Assembly (NCBI RefSeq): GCF_009866805.1
Contig: NZ_SIZW01000040.1
Coordinates: 803,744 to 867,743, forward strand
Length of the DNA: 64,000 bases
Source: Schauerella aestuarii
Lineage (GTDB): Bacteria; Pseudomonadota; Gammaproteobacteria; Burkholderiales; Burkholderiaceae_B
Direction of reading: 5' to 3'
Part shown: piece by piece, positions 47,001 through 55,948 of the stretch
How the letters are laid out: each line of letters begins with the position of its first letter
Numbering within the stretch: the first letter of the stretch is position 1
Made by a program: the position numbers and the translations under genes
The notes under the pieces: generated by a model
Databases searched by the model: none
What the model was told of the DNA's origin: nothing
Seen by the model: only the letters and a program-made list of their open reading frames with translations

Positions 47001-47870
47001 CAGGTGGCCGAAGCGCTGGCGCATGAAAACCTCACGTCGTGGTCATTCGGCGCGCTTCCGGAGCTGATGGAAATCAAGCGCCGCGGCCAGTCGTTCGTCG
47101 GCTATCCCGCCCTCGTCGCACGCGATTCGCACGCCGATCTGGATGTGTTCGACGATCCGGACGATGCCAAGCGGCATCACCGCGCCGGATTGCTCAAGCT
47201 GTTCCGGCTGGGGTTGCGCGATCAGGTCAAGTTTCTTGAAAAGAACCTGACCGACCTCACCAAGATGAGCATGTTGTATATGCCCCTGGGCACCCAGGAG
47301 CAACTGCGCGATCAGATCGTGGACTGCGCTTTGGCACTGGCCTGCCTGGGCGATCCGTGGCCTACCGATGAGGCCAGCTTCGAAGCGCGCCGTATCGAAG
47401 GCAAAGGGCGGATTGGATTGCTGGCGCAAGAAGTGGCACGTCTGGCCGGTGCGATTCTTACCGAGTGGGGCGCCCTGCAGCGAAAAATGGCGCAAGCCAA
47501 ACCGCATCCCGCAGCGTATGCCGATCTACAGCAACAGATCGGCGCGCTCGTGCCGGCCAATTTCATTCGCGATACGCCGTATGAGCAGTTGAAGCATTTC
47601 CCGCGTTATCTGAAAGCCGCGGTGGCGCGCATCGACAAGTTGCGGGCCGACCCCGCGCGCGACGCCCGATTGATGACCGACATGGCCGGATTGCTCACGC
47701 AGTATCAGCGCGCGCGCACTGCCCGTAAAGGCGCACCGGATGCAAGGCTCGACGATTTTCGATGGCTGCTGGAAGAACTGCGCGTGGCGCTGTTTGCCCA
47801 GGAACTGCGCACGCCGATGCCGGTGTCGGTCAAGCGGTTGGAGAGGAACTGGGCGGCATTGGCGAGATAG
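44001..47870 (+). CDS. hrpA: ATP-dependent RNA helicase HrpA
   Basis: DEAH-box helicase (1289 residues) linked to mRNA processing and ribosome rescue in E. coli. Walker A is CGETGSGKTTQLPK, the DEAH box is IIIDEAHERSLN, SAT is TSATIDADRFA, and motif VI is QASANQRAGRCGR. The HA2 and OB-type regions follow, then the long HrpA-specific C-terminal DUF3418 domain ending near PVSVKRLERNW. The length is normal. The first ATG is at 44001, with another at 44013. Confidence 0.97.
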   Translation: MNPNMPDSAGPVAAAQARPQRPERVIPPISYPEDLPVSGRRDDIARALNAHQVIVVCGETGSGKTTQLPKICLEQGRGRRKMIGHTQPRRIAATSVAKRIADELNTTLGEVVGYQVRFNDRTGPNAAIKLMTDGILLAESQRDPMLRKYDTIIIDEAHERSLNIDFLLGYLKQLLPRRPDLKLIITSATIDADRFAQHFASADGVLAPVIEVSGRLFPVEMRYRPVREDKPEDEAPRAASRSGERMSGDEERDLIDAIVDAVDECAAHGPGDVLVFLPGEREIREAAEGLRKHHPVGTEILPLYARLSQAEQEQIFRPRSNARRVVLATNVAETSLTVPGIRFVVDSGLARIKRYSWRNKVEQLRIESISQASANQRAGRCGRVGPGVCIRLYDEADFNNRAPFSDPEVLRSSLASVILRMKALKLDDIEQFPFVEAPPGRAIADGYHLLQELGAIEQGEDGGEGGFVLTHLGRELARLPVDPRIGRMILAARDNDCLAEMLIIASALSSQDPRDRPMAERDAAQAAHAKFNDDKSEFVSYLKLWAWYNEQVQHKGSQRKLVGLLRQNFLSPLRLREWHDVHTQLSAVVGEQGWRVNGVEATYEQLHLALLAGLLGNVGIKSEEAGHYQGAREVRFHIHPGSTLIKKAGKWIVAAELIDTTRLFARCIARIDPVWVERVAAHLLRKQWSDPRWEKKSGQVVVNERATLYGLTLYSGRRMQYSRINPKHARELFIREALVPGEIDTRLPFVAHNRKLAAEIEKLEHQTRRPDILVDDDLIYAFYDQQLPADIAQTTSLEKWVKGLDKAAAAKLLLSRDALMRHEAAGVTTDVFPKKVEWQGTTFTLDYHFEPGSARDGVTMTVPLVALNQVDPIRAEWLVPGMLKEKVHLLLKSLPQKMRRHCVPLPDYAAGFFDRWFDSLQDPQQGLLDAISADMQKQVGVRPLASDFKIETLPAHLFMNFRVNDEHGRMLAAGRNLAQIKAEHGRQAQATFQQMAGRDSQVAEALAHENLTSWSFGALPELMEIKRRGQSFVGYPALVARDSHADLDVFDDPDDAKRHHRAGLLKLFRLGLRDQVKFLEKNLTDLTKMSMLYMPLGTQEQLRDQIVDCALALACLGDPWPTDEASFEARRIEGKGRIGLLAQEVARLAGAILTEWGALQRKMAQAKPHPAAYADLQQQIGALVPANFIRDTPYEQLKHFPRYLKAAVARIDKLRADPARDARLMTDMAGLLTQYQRARTARKGAPDARLDDFRWLLEELRVALFAQELRTPMPVSVKRLERNWAALAR

Positions 47871-47966
47871 GGAACTGCACCGGATGGCCATCGCATTTTG
47901 CGACTCGCCCCGCCGTGTCGGCTTGGCGCTATGCTTAGCGGACGACATTTTTTGAGGGATTTCGCA

Positions 47967-48227
47967 ATGGACCTCGTTATTGAAAATCTGGATGCGATGA
48001 CGACTGAGGAAGCGTCGCGTTTCTTGACCACTTTCGACGCCTCACTGCGCGACGACGACGGTGCGGTTGCGAAGTCCCATCTCAATGCCGGTCATCCGAT
48101 CTTTTATGCTGAACACGACACGCCCGAAGGCATGTGTGTGAAGGAATATCCGAGCGGTCGAAAAGAATTGATCACGTTCGACTTTGCGATTGGCAAGGAG
48201 GTGCTCATCTCGGTGATTCAGAGTTGA
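47967..48227 (+). CDS. Small uncharacterised protein upstream of a zeta-toxin-like ORF
   Basis: An 86-residue acidic protein (MDLVIENLDAMTTEEASRF... ending ...VLISVIQS). I do not recognise a named domain. A GAGGG ribosome-binding site precedes the ATG. Its stop overlaps by one base the start of an ORF that opens like a zeta toxin, so it sits where the antitoxin of such a pair would be. That role is an inference from position only. Confidence 0.65.
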   Translation: MDLVIENLDAMTTEEASRFLTTFDASLRDDDGAVAKSHLNAGHPIFYAEHDTPEGMCVKEYPSGRKELITFDFAIGKEVLISVIQS

Positions 48228-48400
48228 TGCGGCCTCAGATGTGGATCGTGGCCGGTCCGAATGGGTCAGGAAAAACGACGCTATCGCGTCGATACTTTGT
48301 CGGTCGCATACCCGTCGTCAATCCTGACGAAATTGCGCGAGGCCTGGCGCGATCAAGATCGCGTGCGTTATCTTGCCGCCGAAATCCCGGCCTGGGCTGA
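48227..48400 (+). pseudogene. Truncated zeta-toxin-like P-loop ORF
   Basis: Only 57 residues: MRPQMWIVAGPNGSGKTTLS (a textbook Walker A of zeta-toxin-like kinases) followed by PVVNPDEIARGL, the next conserved zeta segment. It then changes to SRSRALSCRR and stops. Intact relatives are about 190-260 residues long. In another frame, about 48347-48438, there is a further open stretch (DQDRVRYLAAEIPAWAERAL) that does not clearly continue the family. This is most likely a deleted or frameshifted toxin gene coupled (TGATG) to the small gene before it. Confidence 0.65.
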
Positions 48401-48502
48401 GCGCGCGCTCGGATTTCGCACTCGCTCTCAAAGTATGTAGCGGTAAATGTCGGCCAGCCGACCGGTAGTCGAACTCGCCAGGGGCGCCACATGACGAACG
48501 TC

Positions 48503-49276
48503 TCAAAGCCCCTCGTTATGCTGCTTCGCGCATGTCGTCAATGCAGCGGCGATCTTCGCTTCGCCTTCTTTCTCGAACAGCCGCGCCAGCGTGATTTGCG
48601 CCACCGGATCGCCCGCTTGCGCCGCCCGCCAGCGCAGGCCCAGGATAAAGTCGTTTGCGAGATCGGACGTCGACGCGCCGTCGTAGGATGACGTCGCCTG
48701 CAGCAGGTCCGCCAGCTTGTTCCAGCCCGACGGTACCTTCTGATGCAGCAGCCAGGCAATCACCGGCTGGGCGGCCTCCCAGTCTTCATCGTCCATCATC
48801 CGGGAGATCAGTCGCGCAGCTGCACGCCAATGGCCTTCGGCCGCCGCGCGGGCGTATAGGGCGGATGCTTCAGAATCAGGACTGGATGCCGCGCGCTCGA
48901 AGGTTACCTGCGCCTGCGCCGAGGGTGTGGGTGCATTGGGGGCAACACAAGCAAACTGGGCCAGGTCCTTCGCCGGATCGGCCGTTTGATTCAGCCTGTC
49001 CTGCTCGGTCAGGGCATGCTTGAGAATGGCGTGCACCTCGCGTTCAGGCACTGTGTCGTACACCCATTGAGTGAGTGCAGCCCGCCGTTCGTAAAATGTC
49101 GCCACATCTTCATGCTCGGGGAGCACGTCCTCAGGCGAGGATTCGGCCACCGCAGTGGCCGTCGAGGCCGATGCAACCGAAGCAGGCGACGAAGCAGCGT
49201 GCACTGTCAATGCTGTCGCGCAAGCCATTGATAGACCCAATACGAGCACTGCGCGCGTCATTGCAAACAAGGTCAT
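48503..49276 (-). CDS. Secreted protein of unknown function with weak Sel1/TPR-like C-terminus
   Basis: A 257-residue protein with an N-terminal signal peptide (LVLGLSMACATALTVHAAS), a Ser/Ala/Thr-rich linker, then helical segments. SALYARAAAEGHWRAAARLIS and GDPVAQITLARLFEKEGE resemble Sel1-like repeats, which often mediate protein contacts in the envelope. The two cysteines in the mature part (FACVAP and TTCAKQ) could form a disulphide. The start is ATG 49276 or 49261. A terminator hairpin ends about 19 bases before 49276. Confidence 0.7.
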   Translation of the reverse strand: MTLFAMTRAVLVLGLSMACATALTVHAASSPASVASASTATAVAESSPEDVLPEHEDVATFYERRAALTQWVYDTVPEREVHAILKHALTEQDRLNQTADPAKDLAQFACVAPNAPTPSAQAQVTFERAASSPDSEASALYARAAAEGHWRAAARLISRMMDDEDWEAAQPVIAWLLHQKVPSGWNKLADLLQATSSYDGASTSDLANDFILGLRWRAAQAGDPVAQITLARLFEKEGEAKIAAALTTCAKQHNEGL

Positions 49277-49294
49277 GCGCCATCCACCAGAAAA

Positions 49295-49335
49295 AAAAAG
49301 AAGGCGCGATCATAACGGCATCGCGCCTTCTTTTT
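49295..49335 (-). terminator. Intrinsic terminator after the lipid A hydroxylase gene
   Basis: Perfect 16-base stem AAAAAGAAGGCGCGAT / ATCGCGCCTTCTTTTT with a nine-base loop and a poly-T tail leftward. It ends about 19 bases before the start of the next leftward gene. Confidence 0.88.
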
Positions 49336-49464
49336 AAAGCGAACCGCATTCCGGATCGCGAACGAACCCAACGGAGCGCACGTTCGACTGCCTGAACGGG
49401 AAAACCACCTGCGTGAGCGGCAAAAAACGACTGCCGTAGCGGCAGAGCCCGCTGTGTGGAAAAA

Positions 49465-50364
49465 CTAAATCAGGAAGAACGCCAGAATCACCAATGCGAT
49501 CAGCACCACCTTGGTGATCTTGTACACCGTACGGTTCCACTGCTTGAACGCCTTGCGCTTCTGGTCCAGCTTCCAGTGCGCATGGGTCAGCTTATTGATC
49601 GCGCCGGTTTTGTCGCCGCTGTCATTGGGCGATGCGGCGGCAGACATGACGACCTTGCCGAACCAGCGATTGAACGCTTCAGCCCAGCGCCATTTCAGCG
49701 GCCGCTCGATATCGCAGAAGAGAATGATGCGATTGGCTTCAGAATGGTTGTACGCCTCGTGGACGTAGGTCTCGTCGAAAACCGTGCCTTCGCCGTCGCG
49801 CCAGCTGTACGACTCGCCGTCCACGGCGATGAAGCAGCGATCGTCGTTGGGCGTGGCCAACCCCAGGTGATAGCGCAGCGAGCCCGAAAACGGATCGCGG
49901 TGCTTGTTCAGTTTTCCGCCCGGAGGCAGTTCGGCAAACATCGCCGCTTTCACAGTAGGAATGGTCTTGAGCAACGCCACGGTACGCGGGCAGAATTCCT
50001 CGGCCGACGGGTGGCGGGCGTCATACCACTTCAGATAGAAACGCTTCCAGCCGTACTTGAAGAACGAGTTGAAGCCGATGTCGTCGTGCTTTTCGGCCGC
50101 CTTGATATGTCGCAGGCGCTGCATATCCAGCGCTTCGTCGCGAATGACTTCCCAGTTGTCCTGCAGCTTTTGCAGCTCGGGCAGGGCGGCCGGTGCCACG
50201 AACGGCGTGGTGGGCACGCGCGAGCACAGGATCATGAACGCATTGATGGGGGCGAGCAGCACCGAGTGGTCCAGGAACTGACGGGCCAAGGGCAAGCGGA
50301 CCCGTCCGCGATAGTGGGCAAACAGGATGGAAGCCAGCCAGATGCCGGCAATGAACCATTTCAT
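49465..50364 (-). CDS. lpxO: LpxO-like lipid A hydroxylase (aspartyl/asparaginyl beta-hydroxylase family)
   Basis: Fe(II)/2-oxoglutarate dioxygenase of 299 residues, anchored by an N-terminal helix (MKWFIAGIWLASILFAHY) and a C-terminal helix (KVVLIALVILAFFLI). The core has LNKHRDPFSGSLRYHLGL, TVFDETYVHEAYNHSE and RIILFCDIERP, with the HxD...H metal triad and 2-oxoglutarate-binding Arg. LpxO hydroxylates the 2-position of a lipid A secondary acyl chain. I chose the ATG at 50364, after GAGGAAAAG. It is divergent from dnaE. Confidence 0.88.
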   Translation of the reverse strand: MKWFIAGIWLASILFAHYRGRVRLPLARQFLDHSVLLAPINAFMILCSRVPTTPFVAPAALPELQKLQDNWEVIRDEALDMQRLRHIKAAEKHDDIGFNSFFKYGWKRFYLKWYDARHPSAEEFCPRTVALLKTIPTVKAAMFAELPPGGKLNKHRDPFSGSLRYHLGLATPNDDRCFIAVDGESYSWRDGEGTVFDETYVHEAYNHSEANRIILFCDIERPLKWRWAEAFNRWFGKVVMSAAASPNDSGDKTGAINKLTHAHWKLDQKRKAFKQWNRTVYKITKVVLIALVILAFFLI

Positions 50365-50495
50365 TGTCTTTTCCTCGTCTTCCGGGCACAGACGCGTACC
50401 CGGACAGATAACCCCATTTTTGCACATCGGCACCCGGCTTGCCGGGCCTGCCCAGGGGCGGGCGAAACCGGGTCGCAATAGGTACAATTCCGCCC

Positions 50496-53400
50496 ATGTC
50501 TGAAGATGTCCAAACTCCCCCCCCGCCATTTGTCCATTTACGCGTGCACTCCGAATTTACGGTGGTGGACGGTATCGTGCGCATCCCCGATCTGATCAAG
50601 CGCACGGTCAAGCTGGGCCAGCCTGCTGTTGCACTGACCGATCTTGCCAATCTGTTCGGATGGATCAAGTTCTACAAGGGGGCCCGGGGGGCCGGTATCA
50701 AGCCGATCGCCGGTTGCGATGTCTGGATTTCGAACGAAGAAGACCGCGACAAGCCGTTCCGGCTGTTGCTGCTGGTGGCCAGCACGCAGGGCTACCTCAA
50801 TCTCTGCGAGCTGATCTCGCAGGCCTGGTTGACCAATCAGCATCGCGGCAAGGCCGAGATTCGCCGCGAGTGGCTGGTGGGGCAGGAGGGGTTGATTGCG
50901 TTGTCGGGCGGACGCATGGGTGATGTGGGCCAGGCGCTCGAAGCCGGCAACCTGCCTGCGGCGCAGGCCGCGGCCCGGCGCTGGGCCGAATGCTTCCCCA
51001 ACAATAATTTTTATATCGAATTGCAGCGCGCCGGCCATGACGGCGATGAGACGTACACGCAGGCCGCGATGCGGCTGGCGGGCGATTGCGGCTTGCCGGT
51101 GGTCGCCACCCATCCCGTGCAATTTCTGGATCGCGACGAGTTTCAGGCGCACGAGGCACGCGTTTGCATTTCCGAAGGCGAGATTCTCGCCAATCCGCGC
51201 CGGGTCAAGCGGTTTACGCCCGAGCAGTACATGCAGTCCTCCGAGGAGATGACGCGCAAGTTTGCCGACGTGCCCTCGGCGATTGCCAACACCGTCGAGA
51301 TCGCCAAGCGCTGCAACCTCACGTTGGTGCTGGGCAAGCCGCGCCTGCCCAATTTCCCCACGCCTGAAGGCGTCACGCTCGATCAGCATCTGATCGATCT
51401 GTCGGTGCTGGGGCTCGAAAAACGCATGCTCCAGCTCTATCCGGACGATGCCGAGCGGGCCGCCAAGTACCAGGAATACACCGACCGGTTGATGTGGGAA
51501 TGCAAAACCATCATCCAGATGGGCTTTCCCGGCTACTTCCTGATCGTGCAGGACTTCATCAACTGGGGCAAACAAAACGGCGTGCCGGTGGGACCGGGCC
51601 GGGGTTCGGGTGCGGGCTCCCTGGTCGCTTATGCCCTGGGCATCACCGATCTGGATCCGATTCGCTACGACTTGCTGTTCGAGCGGTTTTTGAACCCCGA
51701 GCGGGTCTCGATGCCCGACTTCGATATCGACTTCTGCCAGGATAATCGCGAACGCGTCATCGATTACGTCAAGATCAAATACGGTCGCGAGGCCGTCAGC
51801 CAGATCGCGACTTTTGGTACGCTGGGCGCCAAGGCCGTCGTGCGGGATGCGGGCCGCGTGCTCGATATGCCCTACATGATGTGCGATGGGCTTTCCAAGC
51901 TCATCCCGTTCAACCCGGCCGACCCCTGGACGCTGGCGCGCACGCTGCGCGACGAGCCGGCATTCAAGGAGCGTTACGAGCAGGAAGAAGAGGTGCGGGC
52001 GCTGGTCGATCTGGCGCAGCCCCTCGAAGGTTTGACGCGCAACATCGGCATGCACGCCGGGGGCGTGTTGATCGCACCGGGCAAACTCACCGATTTCTGC
52101 CCGCTGTATTGCCAGCCGGGTCAGGAAAACAGCGCGGTCTCGCAGTTCGACAAGGACGACGTCGAAGCCGCCGGCCTGGTCAAGTTTGACTTTCTGGGCT
52201 TGCGCAACCTGACCATTCTCGATTGGGCCGTGCGCTATGTGCAGCGGTTCAACCCCGAGAAGCGCGAATTCGACATCATGGCGCTCAAGCTGGACGATCC
52301 GGCGGCCTACAAGATTTTGTGCGACGGCAATACCACGGCCGTGTTCCAGCTTGAATCGCGCGGGATGAAGGAGCTGCTCAAGAAGCTGCGCCCCAACACC
52401 TTCGAAGACATCATCGCCATGCTGGCGCTGTATCGCCCCGGTCCGCTCGAGTCGGGCATGGTGGACGACTTCGTCAATCGCAAGCACGGCCGCGCGGCCG
52501 TGGACTATTTCCATCCCGACCTTGAAGGCACGCTCAAAAGTACCTATGGCGTGATCGTGTATCAAGAGCAGGTGATGCTGATCTCGCAGATCATCGGCGG
52601 TTACTCGCTCGGCGGCGCCGATCTGCTGCGGCGCGCGATGGGTAAGAAAAAGGCCGAGGAAATGGCCAAGCACCGTGAGCTCTTCGAGAAGGGCGCGGTC
52701 GAAAAGGGCCACGACGCCAAGCTGGCCGTCACGCTGTTCGATCTCATGGAAAAGTTCGCGGGCTACGGCTTCAACAAGTCGCACTCGGCGGCCTACGCCC
52801 TGATCGCCTATCAGACCGCATGGCTCAAGGCCTATCACCCGGCGGAGTTCCTGGCTGCCACGTTGTCGTCCGACATGGACGATACCGACAAGGTGCAAAC
52901 GTTCTGGCGCGATGCGCTCGAAAACGGCGTCGAGGTCTTGCCGCCGGATGTCAACGCGTCGGGCTACCGCTTTGAACCGGTGGCCGATCGCCACACTGAG
53001 AAGGGCTTGCCGCCGCGCACCATGCGCTACGGTCTGGGCGCGGTGAAAGGCACGGGTCAGGGCGCGGTCGAAGATATCGTTCGCGCCCGCGACGAAGGCG
53101 GACCCTTCAAGGATCTGTTCGACTTCTGCCGGCGCGTGGGCAAGCAATCCGTCAATCGCCGTACCGTCGAGGCGCTGATCCGCGCCGGTGCGTTCGACAG
53201 CATCGCCGCCAACCGCGCGGCATTGCTGGCGTCCGTACCCATGGCGATGGAGGCGGCCGAGCAGGCGGCGCGCAGCGCCAATCAGAACTCGCTCTTCGGT
53301 GACGACACCGGCGACGTGGTGGCGATGGAGTTGCACAAGGTAGCCCCCTGGGGGTTGCACAGCCGGTTGACCGAAGAAAAATCGGCGCTGGGCTATTACT

Positions 53401-53993
53401 TCAGCGGCCACCTGTTCGATGCGTGGCGCGACGAAGTGCGCCGCATCGTGCCGTCGCCCCTGTTGCGCCTGGAGCCCATGCGCGATCTGCAGTGGATGGC
53501 CGGGGCCTTGTCCAGCGTGCGCACGATGATGACGCGGCGCGGCAAGATGATGTTCGTCGTCATGGACGACGGCAGTGCCCAGATCGAAGTCGCGGTGTAC
53601 GCCGAGCTCATGGACAAACACCGCGATCGTCTGCGTGAGGATCAGTTGCTCATCGTGCACGGCAAGGTCACCAACGATGAGTACTCCGGCGGTGTACGCA
53701 TCGTCGCCGATTCGCTATACGATTTGCAATTGGCGCGCGAAGCGCGTGCACGAGCATTACGCATCCGGCTCAACGGCCAGGCCGACGCCGATAAGCTGCG
53801 GCAGATGCTTCATCCTTATCGTGCCGAACCCGACAGCGGGATCCCCGGCACTCCGGTCGAGATCAGCTATATGCGCAACAACTTTCTGTGTACGGTGCGT
53901 CTGGGCGAAGCCTGGCGTGTCCGGATGGCCGACACGCTGCTCGAGCAACTCGGCACGTGGGCCAAGCCCGACGGTATCGAGGTGCTCTACTGA
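50496..53993 (+). CDS. dnaE: DNA polymerase III alpha subunit
   Basis: Replicative polymerase (1165 residues). It has an N-terminal PHP domain (FVHLRVHSEFTVVDGIV), catalytic aspartates in MPDFDIDFCQDNRERVIDYV and KFDFLGLRNLTILDW, the GPGRGSGAGSLVAYALGI loop, a helix-hairpin-helix region and a C-terminal OB fold (GKMMFVVMDDGSAQIEVAVY). The ATG at 50496 gives the standard start. The stop TGA overlaps the next ATG by one base. Confidence 0.98.
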   Translation: MSEDVQTPPPPFVHLRVHSEFTVVDGIVRIPDLIKRTVKLGQPAVALTDLANLFGWIKFYKGARGAGIKPIAGCDVWISNEEDRDKPFRLLLLVASTQGYLNLCELISQAWLTNQHRGKAEIRREWLVGQEGLIALSGGRMGDVGQALEAGNLPAAQAAARRWAECFPNNNFYIELQRAGHDGDETYTQAAMRLAGDCGLPVVATHPVQFLDRDEFQAHEARVCISEGEILANPRRVKRFTPEQYMQSSEEMTRKFADVPSAIANTVEIAKRCNLTLVLGKPRLPNFPTPEGVTLDQHLIDLSVLGLEKRMLQLYPDDAERAAKYQEYTDRLMWECKTIIQMGFPGYFLIVQDFINWGKQNGVPVGPGRGSGAGSLVAYALGITDLDPIRYDLLFERFLNPERVSMPDFDIDFCQDNRERVIDYVKIKYGREAVSQIATFGTLGAKAVVRDAGRVLDMPYMMCDGLSKLIPFNPADPWTLARTLRDEPAFKERYEQEEEVRALVDLAQPLEGLTRNIGMHAGGVLIAPGKLTDFCPLYCQPGQENSAVSQFDKDDVEAAGLVKFDFLGLRNLTILDWAVRYVQRFNPEKREFDIMALKLDDPAAYKILCDGNTTAVFQLESRGMKELLKKLRPNTFEDIIAMLALYRPGPLESGMVDDFVNRKHGRAAVDYFHPDLEGTLKSTYGVIVYQEQVMLISQIIGGYSLGGADLLRRAMGKKKAEEMAKHRELFEKGAVEKGHDAKLAVTLFDLMEKFAGYGFNKSHSAAYALIAYQTAWLKAYHPAEFLAATLSSDMDDTDKVQTFWRDALENGVEVLPPDVNASGYRFEPVADRHTEKGLPPRTMRYGLGAVKGTGQGAVEDIVRARDEGGPFKDLFDFCRRVGKQSVNRRTVEALIRAGAFDSIAANRAALLASVPMAMEAAEQAARSANQNSLFGDDTGDVVAMELHKVAPWGLHSRLTEEKSALGYYFSGHLFDAWRDEVRRIVPSPLLRLEPMRDLQWMAGALSSVRTMMTRRGKMMFVVMDDGSAQIEVAVYAELMDKHRDRLREDQLLIVHGKVTNDEYSGGVRIVADSLYDLQLAREARARALRIRLNGQADADKLRQMLHPYRAEPDSGIPGTPVEISYMRNNFLCTVRLGEAWRVRMADTLLEQLGTWAKPDGIEVLY

Positions 53994-55120
53994 TGCCCGG
54001 ATTACGCATCGTGCACACCGAGGCCGCGATTGGCTTCGGGGGCCAGGAGCACCGCATCTACAAGGAAGTGCTGGCCATGCGCGAGCGCGGTCACCATATC
54101 GAGGTGGTGTGTCAGCCGCATGCCAAGATGCTGCCGCGGCTGCGTGCCGCAGGATTCGTGGTGCACACGATTCCGATGGGCGGATTGCGTAATTACGTCA
54201 AGGGGGTGTACGCGCTCTGGCGTCTGTTCATGGCCCGGCGGTATGACGTGGTCAATACCCACAGCCGAATGGACACGATCATCGCCGCTGCTGCGGGCCG
54301 GTTGGCCGGCGTGCCGCTGGTCGTGCGCACGCGTCACTTGTCCAATAAAGTGACGTCGATGCTGTCCTACACCTGGCTGCCGCATCGCGTCACAGCGGTG
54401 AGCGACCACGTGCGGGGCTATCTGATCCAGCGCGGCGTCCCGCCCGAGCGCATCGCCACGGTGTACTCGCCGGTGGCGCTGCCGCCGCAGGTCGAGCATT
54501 CCACCCTGCGATCGGAGCTTGGGCTAAGCGACGATCACCTGGTGGTGGGCTGCGTGGCAGTCATGCGCGCGACCAAGGGGCATCGCGATCTGGTCGATGC
54601 GATGGCGCCGCTGATTCGAGAAAACCCCATGTTGCACATGGTGTTCGTGGGTGGCGGGTCGCCTACCTTCGAACAAGTCCATGCCTACGTGCAGGCGCAG
54701 GGGCTGGGATCACGTATCCACCTGATGGGCATGCGCGACGATGTGCCCAATTTGCTTGCCGGGTTCGATCTCTTTGCACTCGCCACCCAGCAGGAGGCCT
54801 CGGGCACGGTTTACGTCGAAGCGGCCGCCAGCGGCTTGCCGGTGGTGGGCACCAATGTGGGTGGCGTGTCCGAAATGATGCGCGAGGGGATTACCGGCAT
54901 TCTGGTGCCGCCTAAAGACCCCGTCGCATTGGGCGCCGCGCTCAAGCGATTGATCGACGACCCCGAGTTGCGGTGCCGCATGGGTGACGCGGGACGCCGA
55001 ATGGTCTGGGAGGAACGCGCGTTTTCGACCGAACTCCTGGCGGAACGCACCGAGAATCTCTACCGCCAATGGCTGGCGGAGCGCGGTCATCGGGCGTCCG
55101 AGACGACGCTACCCGCATGA
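53993..55120 (+). CDS. Glycosyltransferase family 4 (LPS core-type)
   Basis: GT-B transferase of 375 residues. The N-terminal domain has EAAIGFGGQEHRIYKE and VVNTHSRMDTIIAA; the nucleotide-sugar-binding C-terminal domain has VFVGGGSP and FALATQQEASGTVYVEAAASGLPVVGTNVGG with the EX7E motif. Probably adds a sugar to the LPS core. Translationally coupled to dnaE (TGATG) and to the next gene (ATGA). Confidence 0.92.
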   Translation: MPGLRIVHTEAAIGFGGQEHRIYKEVLAMRERGHHIEVVCQPHAKMLPRLRAAGFVVHTIPMGGLRNYVKGVYALWRLFMARRYDVVNTHSRMDTIIAAAAGRLAGVPLVVRTRHLSNKVTSMLSYTWLPHRVTAVSDHVRGYLIQRGVPPERIATVYSPVALPPQVEHSTLRSELGLSDDHLVVGCVAVMRATKGHRDLVDAMAPLIRENPMLHMVFVGGGSPTFEQVHAYVQAQGLGSRIHLMGMRDDVPNLLAGFDLFALATQQEASGTVYVEAAASGLPVVGTNVGGVSEMMREGITGILVPPKDPVALGAALKRLIDDPELRCRMGDAGRRMVWEERAFSTELLAERTENLYRQWLAERGHRASETTLPA

Positions 55121-55893
55121 CGACGCGCGCCACCCTTTCGGTGATCCTCATCGCGAAAAACGAAGAGGCTCACATCGTCGAATGCTTGAAGTCCGTGGCT
55201 TTCGCCGACGAAATCATCGTTATCGATAGCGGGAGCACCGACGATACTGTTGCGCTGGCACGTCAATCAGGCGCGATCGTTACCGTGACGCCGGATTGGC
55301 CTGGTTTTGGCATTCAGAAAAACCGTGCGTTGGCGCAGGCGACCTGCGACTGGGTACTGTCGCTGGACTGCGATGAACGCATTACACCTGGGCTGGCTAC
55401 TGAAATTGCCGCCATACTAACGTTACCGGGCGCGTCTGATGCGTATGCCATCCCGCGACTGTCCGAGTTTTGCGGCCGTTTCATCCGCCACAGCGGGTGG
55501 TGGCCCGATCCCGTAGTTCGGCTGTTTCGAAGGGGGGCGGGTCGGTTCACCGATGCTGCTGTACATGAAAAGGTCGAGGTGGCAGGCAAGGTAGGGCAGT
55601 GCCGGGCGCATATGTTGCATTTTCCCTACGACGGCCTGAGCGATTGGATCGACAAAATGAATCGGTACTCGTCGGCCGCCGCTCAGATCAAATATGATGC
55701 GGGCCGCACGTCATCGGCATGGGGCGCATTGATGCGAGGCTGCTGGACGTTTTTCAGGGCCTACGTGCTGCGCCGGGGATTTCTGGATGGATGGCAGGGC
55801 GTTGTTTTGGCGGCGGGGTCGGGAGCGGGAAGCTTCTTTCGATACGCCAAATTGATCGCTTTGAAAGAGAATAGAAAGAGGGAAGATTGTTGA
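55117..55893 (+). CDS. Glycosyltransferase family 2 (WaaE/KdtX-like)
   Basis: GT-A transferase of 258 residues. LSVILIAKNEEAHIVECL and IVIDSGSTDDTV bind the nucleotide; the DxD-type motif is LSLDCDERI. The C-terminus (DGWQGVVLAAGSGAGSFFRYAKL) matches the WaaE/KdtX group of core beta-1,4-glucosyltransferases. It overlaps the upstream GT4 gene by ATGA. Confidence 0.9.
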   Translation: MTTRATLSVILIAKNEEAHIVECLKSVAFADEIIVIDSGSTDDTVALARQSGAIVTVTPDWPGFGIQKNRALAQATCDWVLSLDCDERITPGLATEIAAILTLPGASDAYAIPRLSEFCGRFIRHSGWWPDPVVRLFRRGAGRFTDAAVHEKVEVAGKVGQCRAHMLHFPYDGLSDWIDKMNRYSSAAAQIKYDAGRTSSAWGALMRGCWTFFRAYVLRRGFLDGWQGVVLAAGSGAGSFFRYAKLIALKENRKREDC

Positions 55894-55948
55894 GCCGCTT
55901 AACCCCAGTTTCGACCGATCAGCTTCCTGGATGGCCTATACAAGCGTA

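Noticed and set aside
50538..53660. Antisense open frame of 1040 codons opposite dnaE
   Set aside because: The plus strand is unmistakably dnaE; long mirror frames are common in high-GC genes with strong third-position bias. No family signal is seen.
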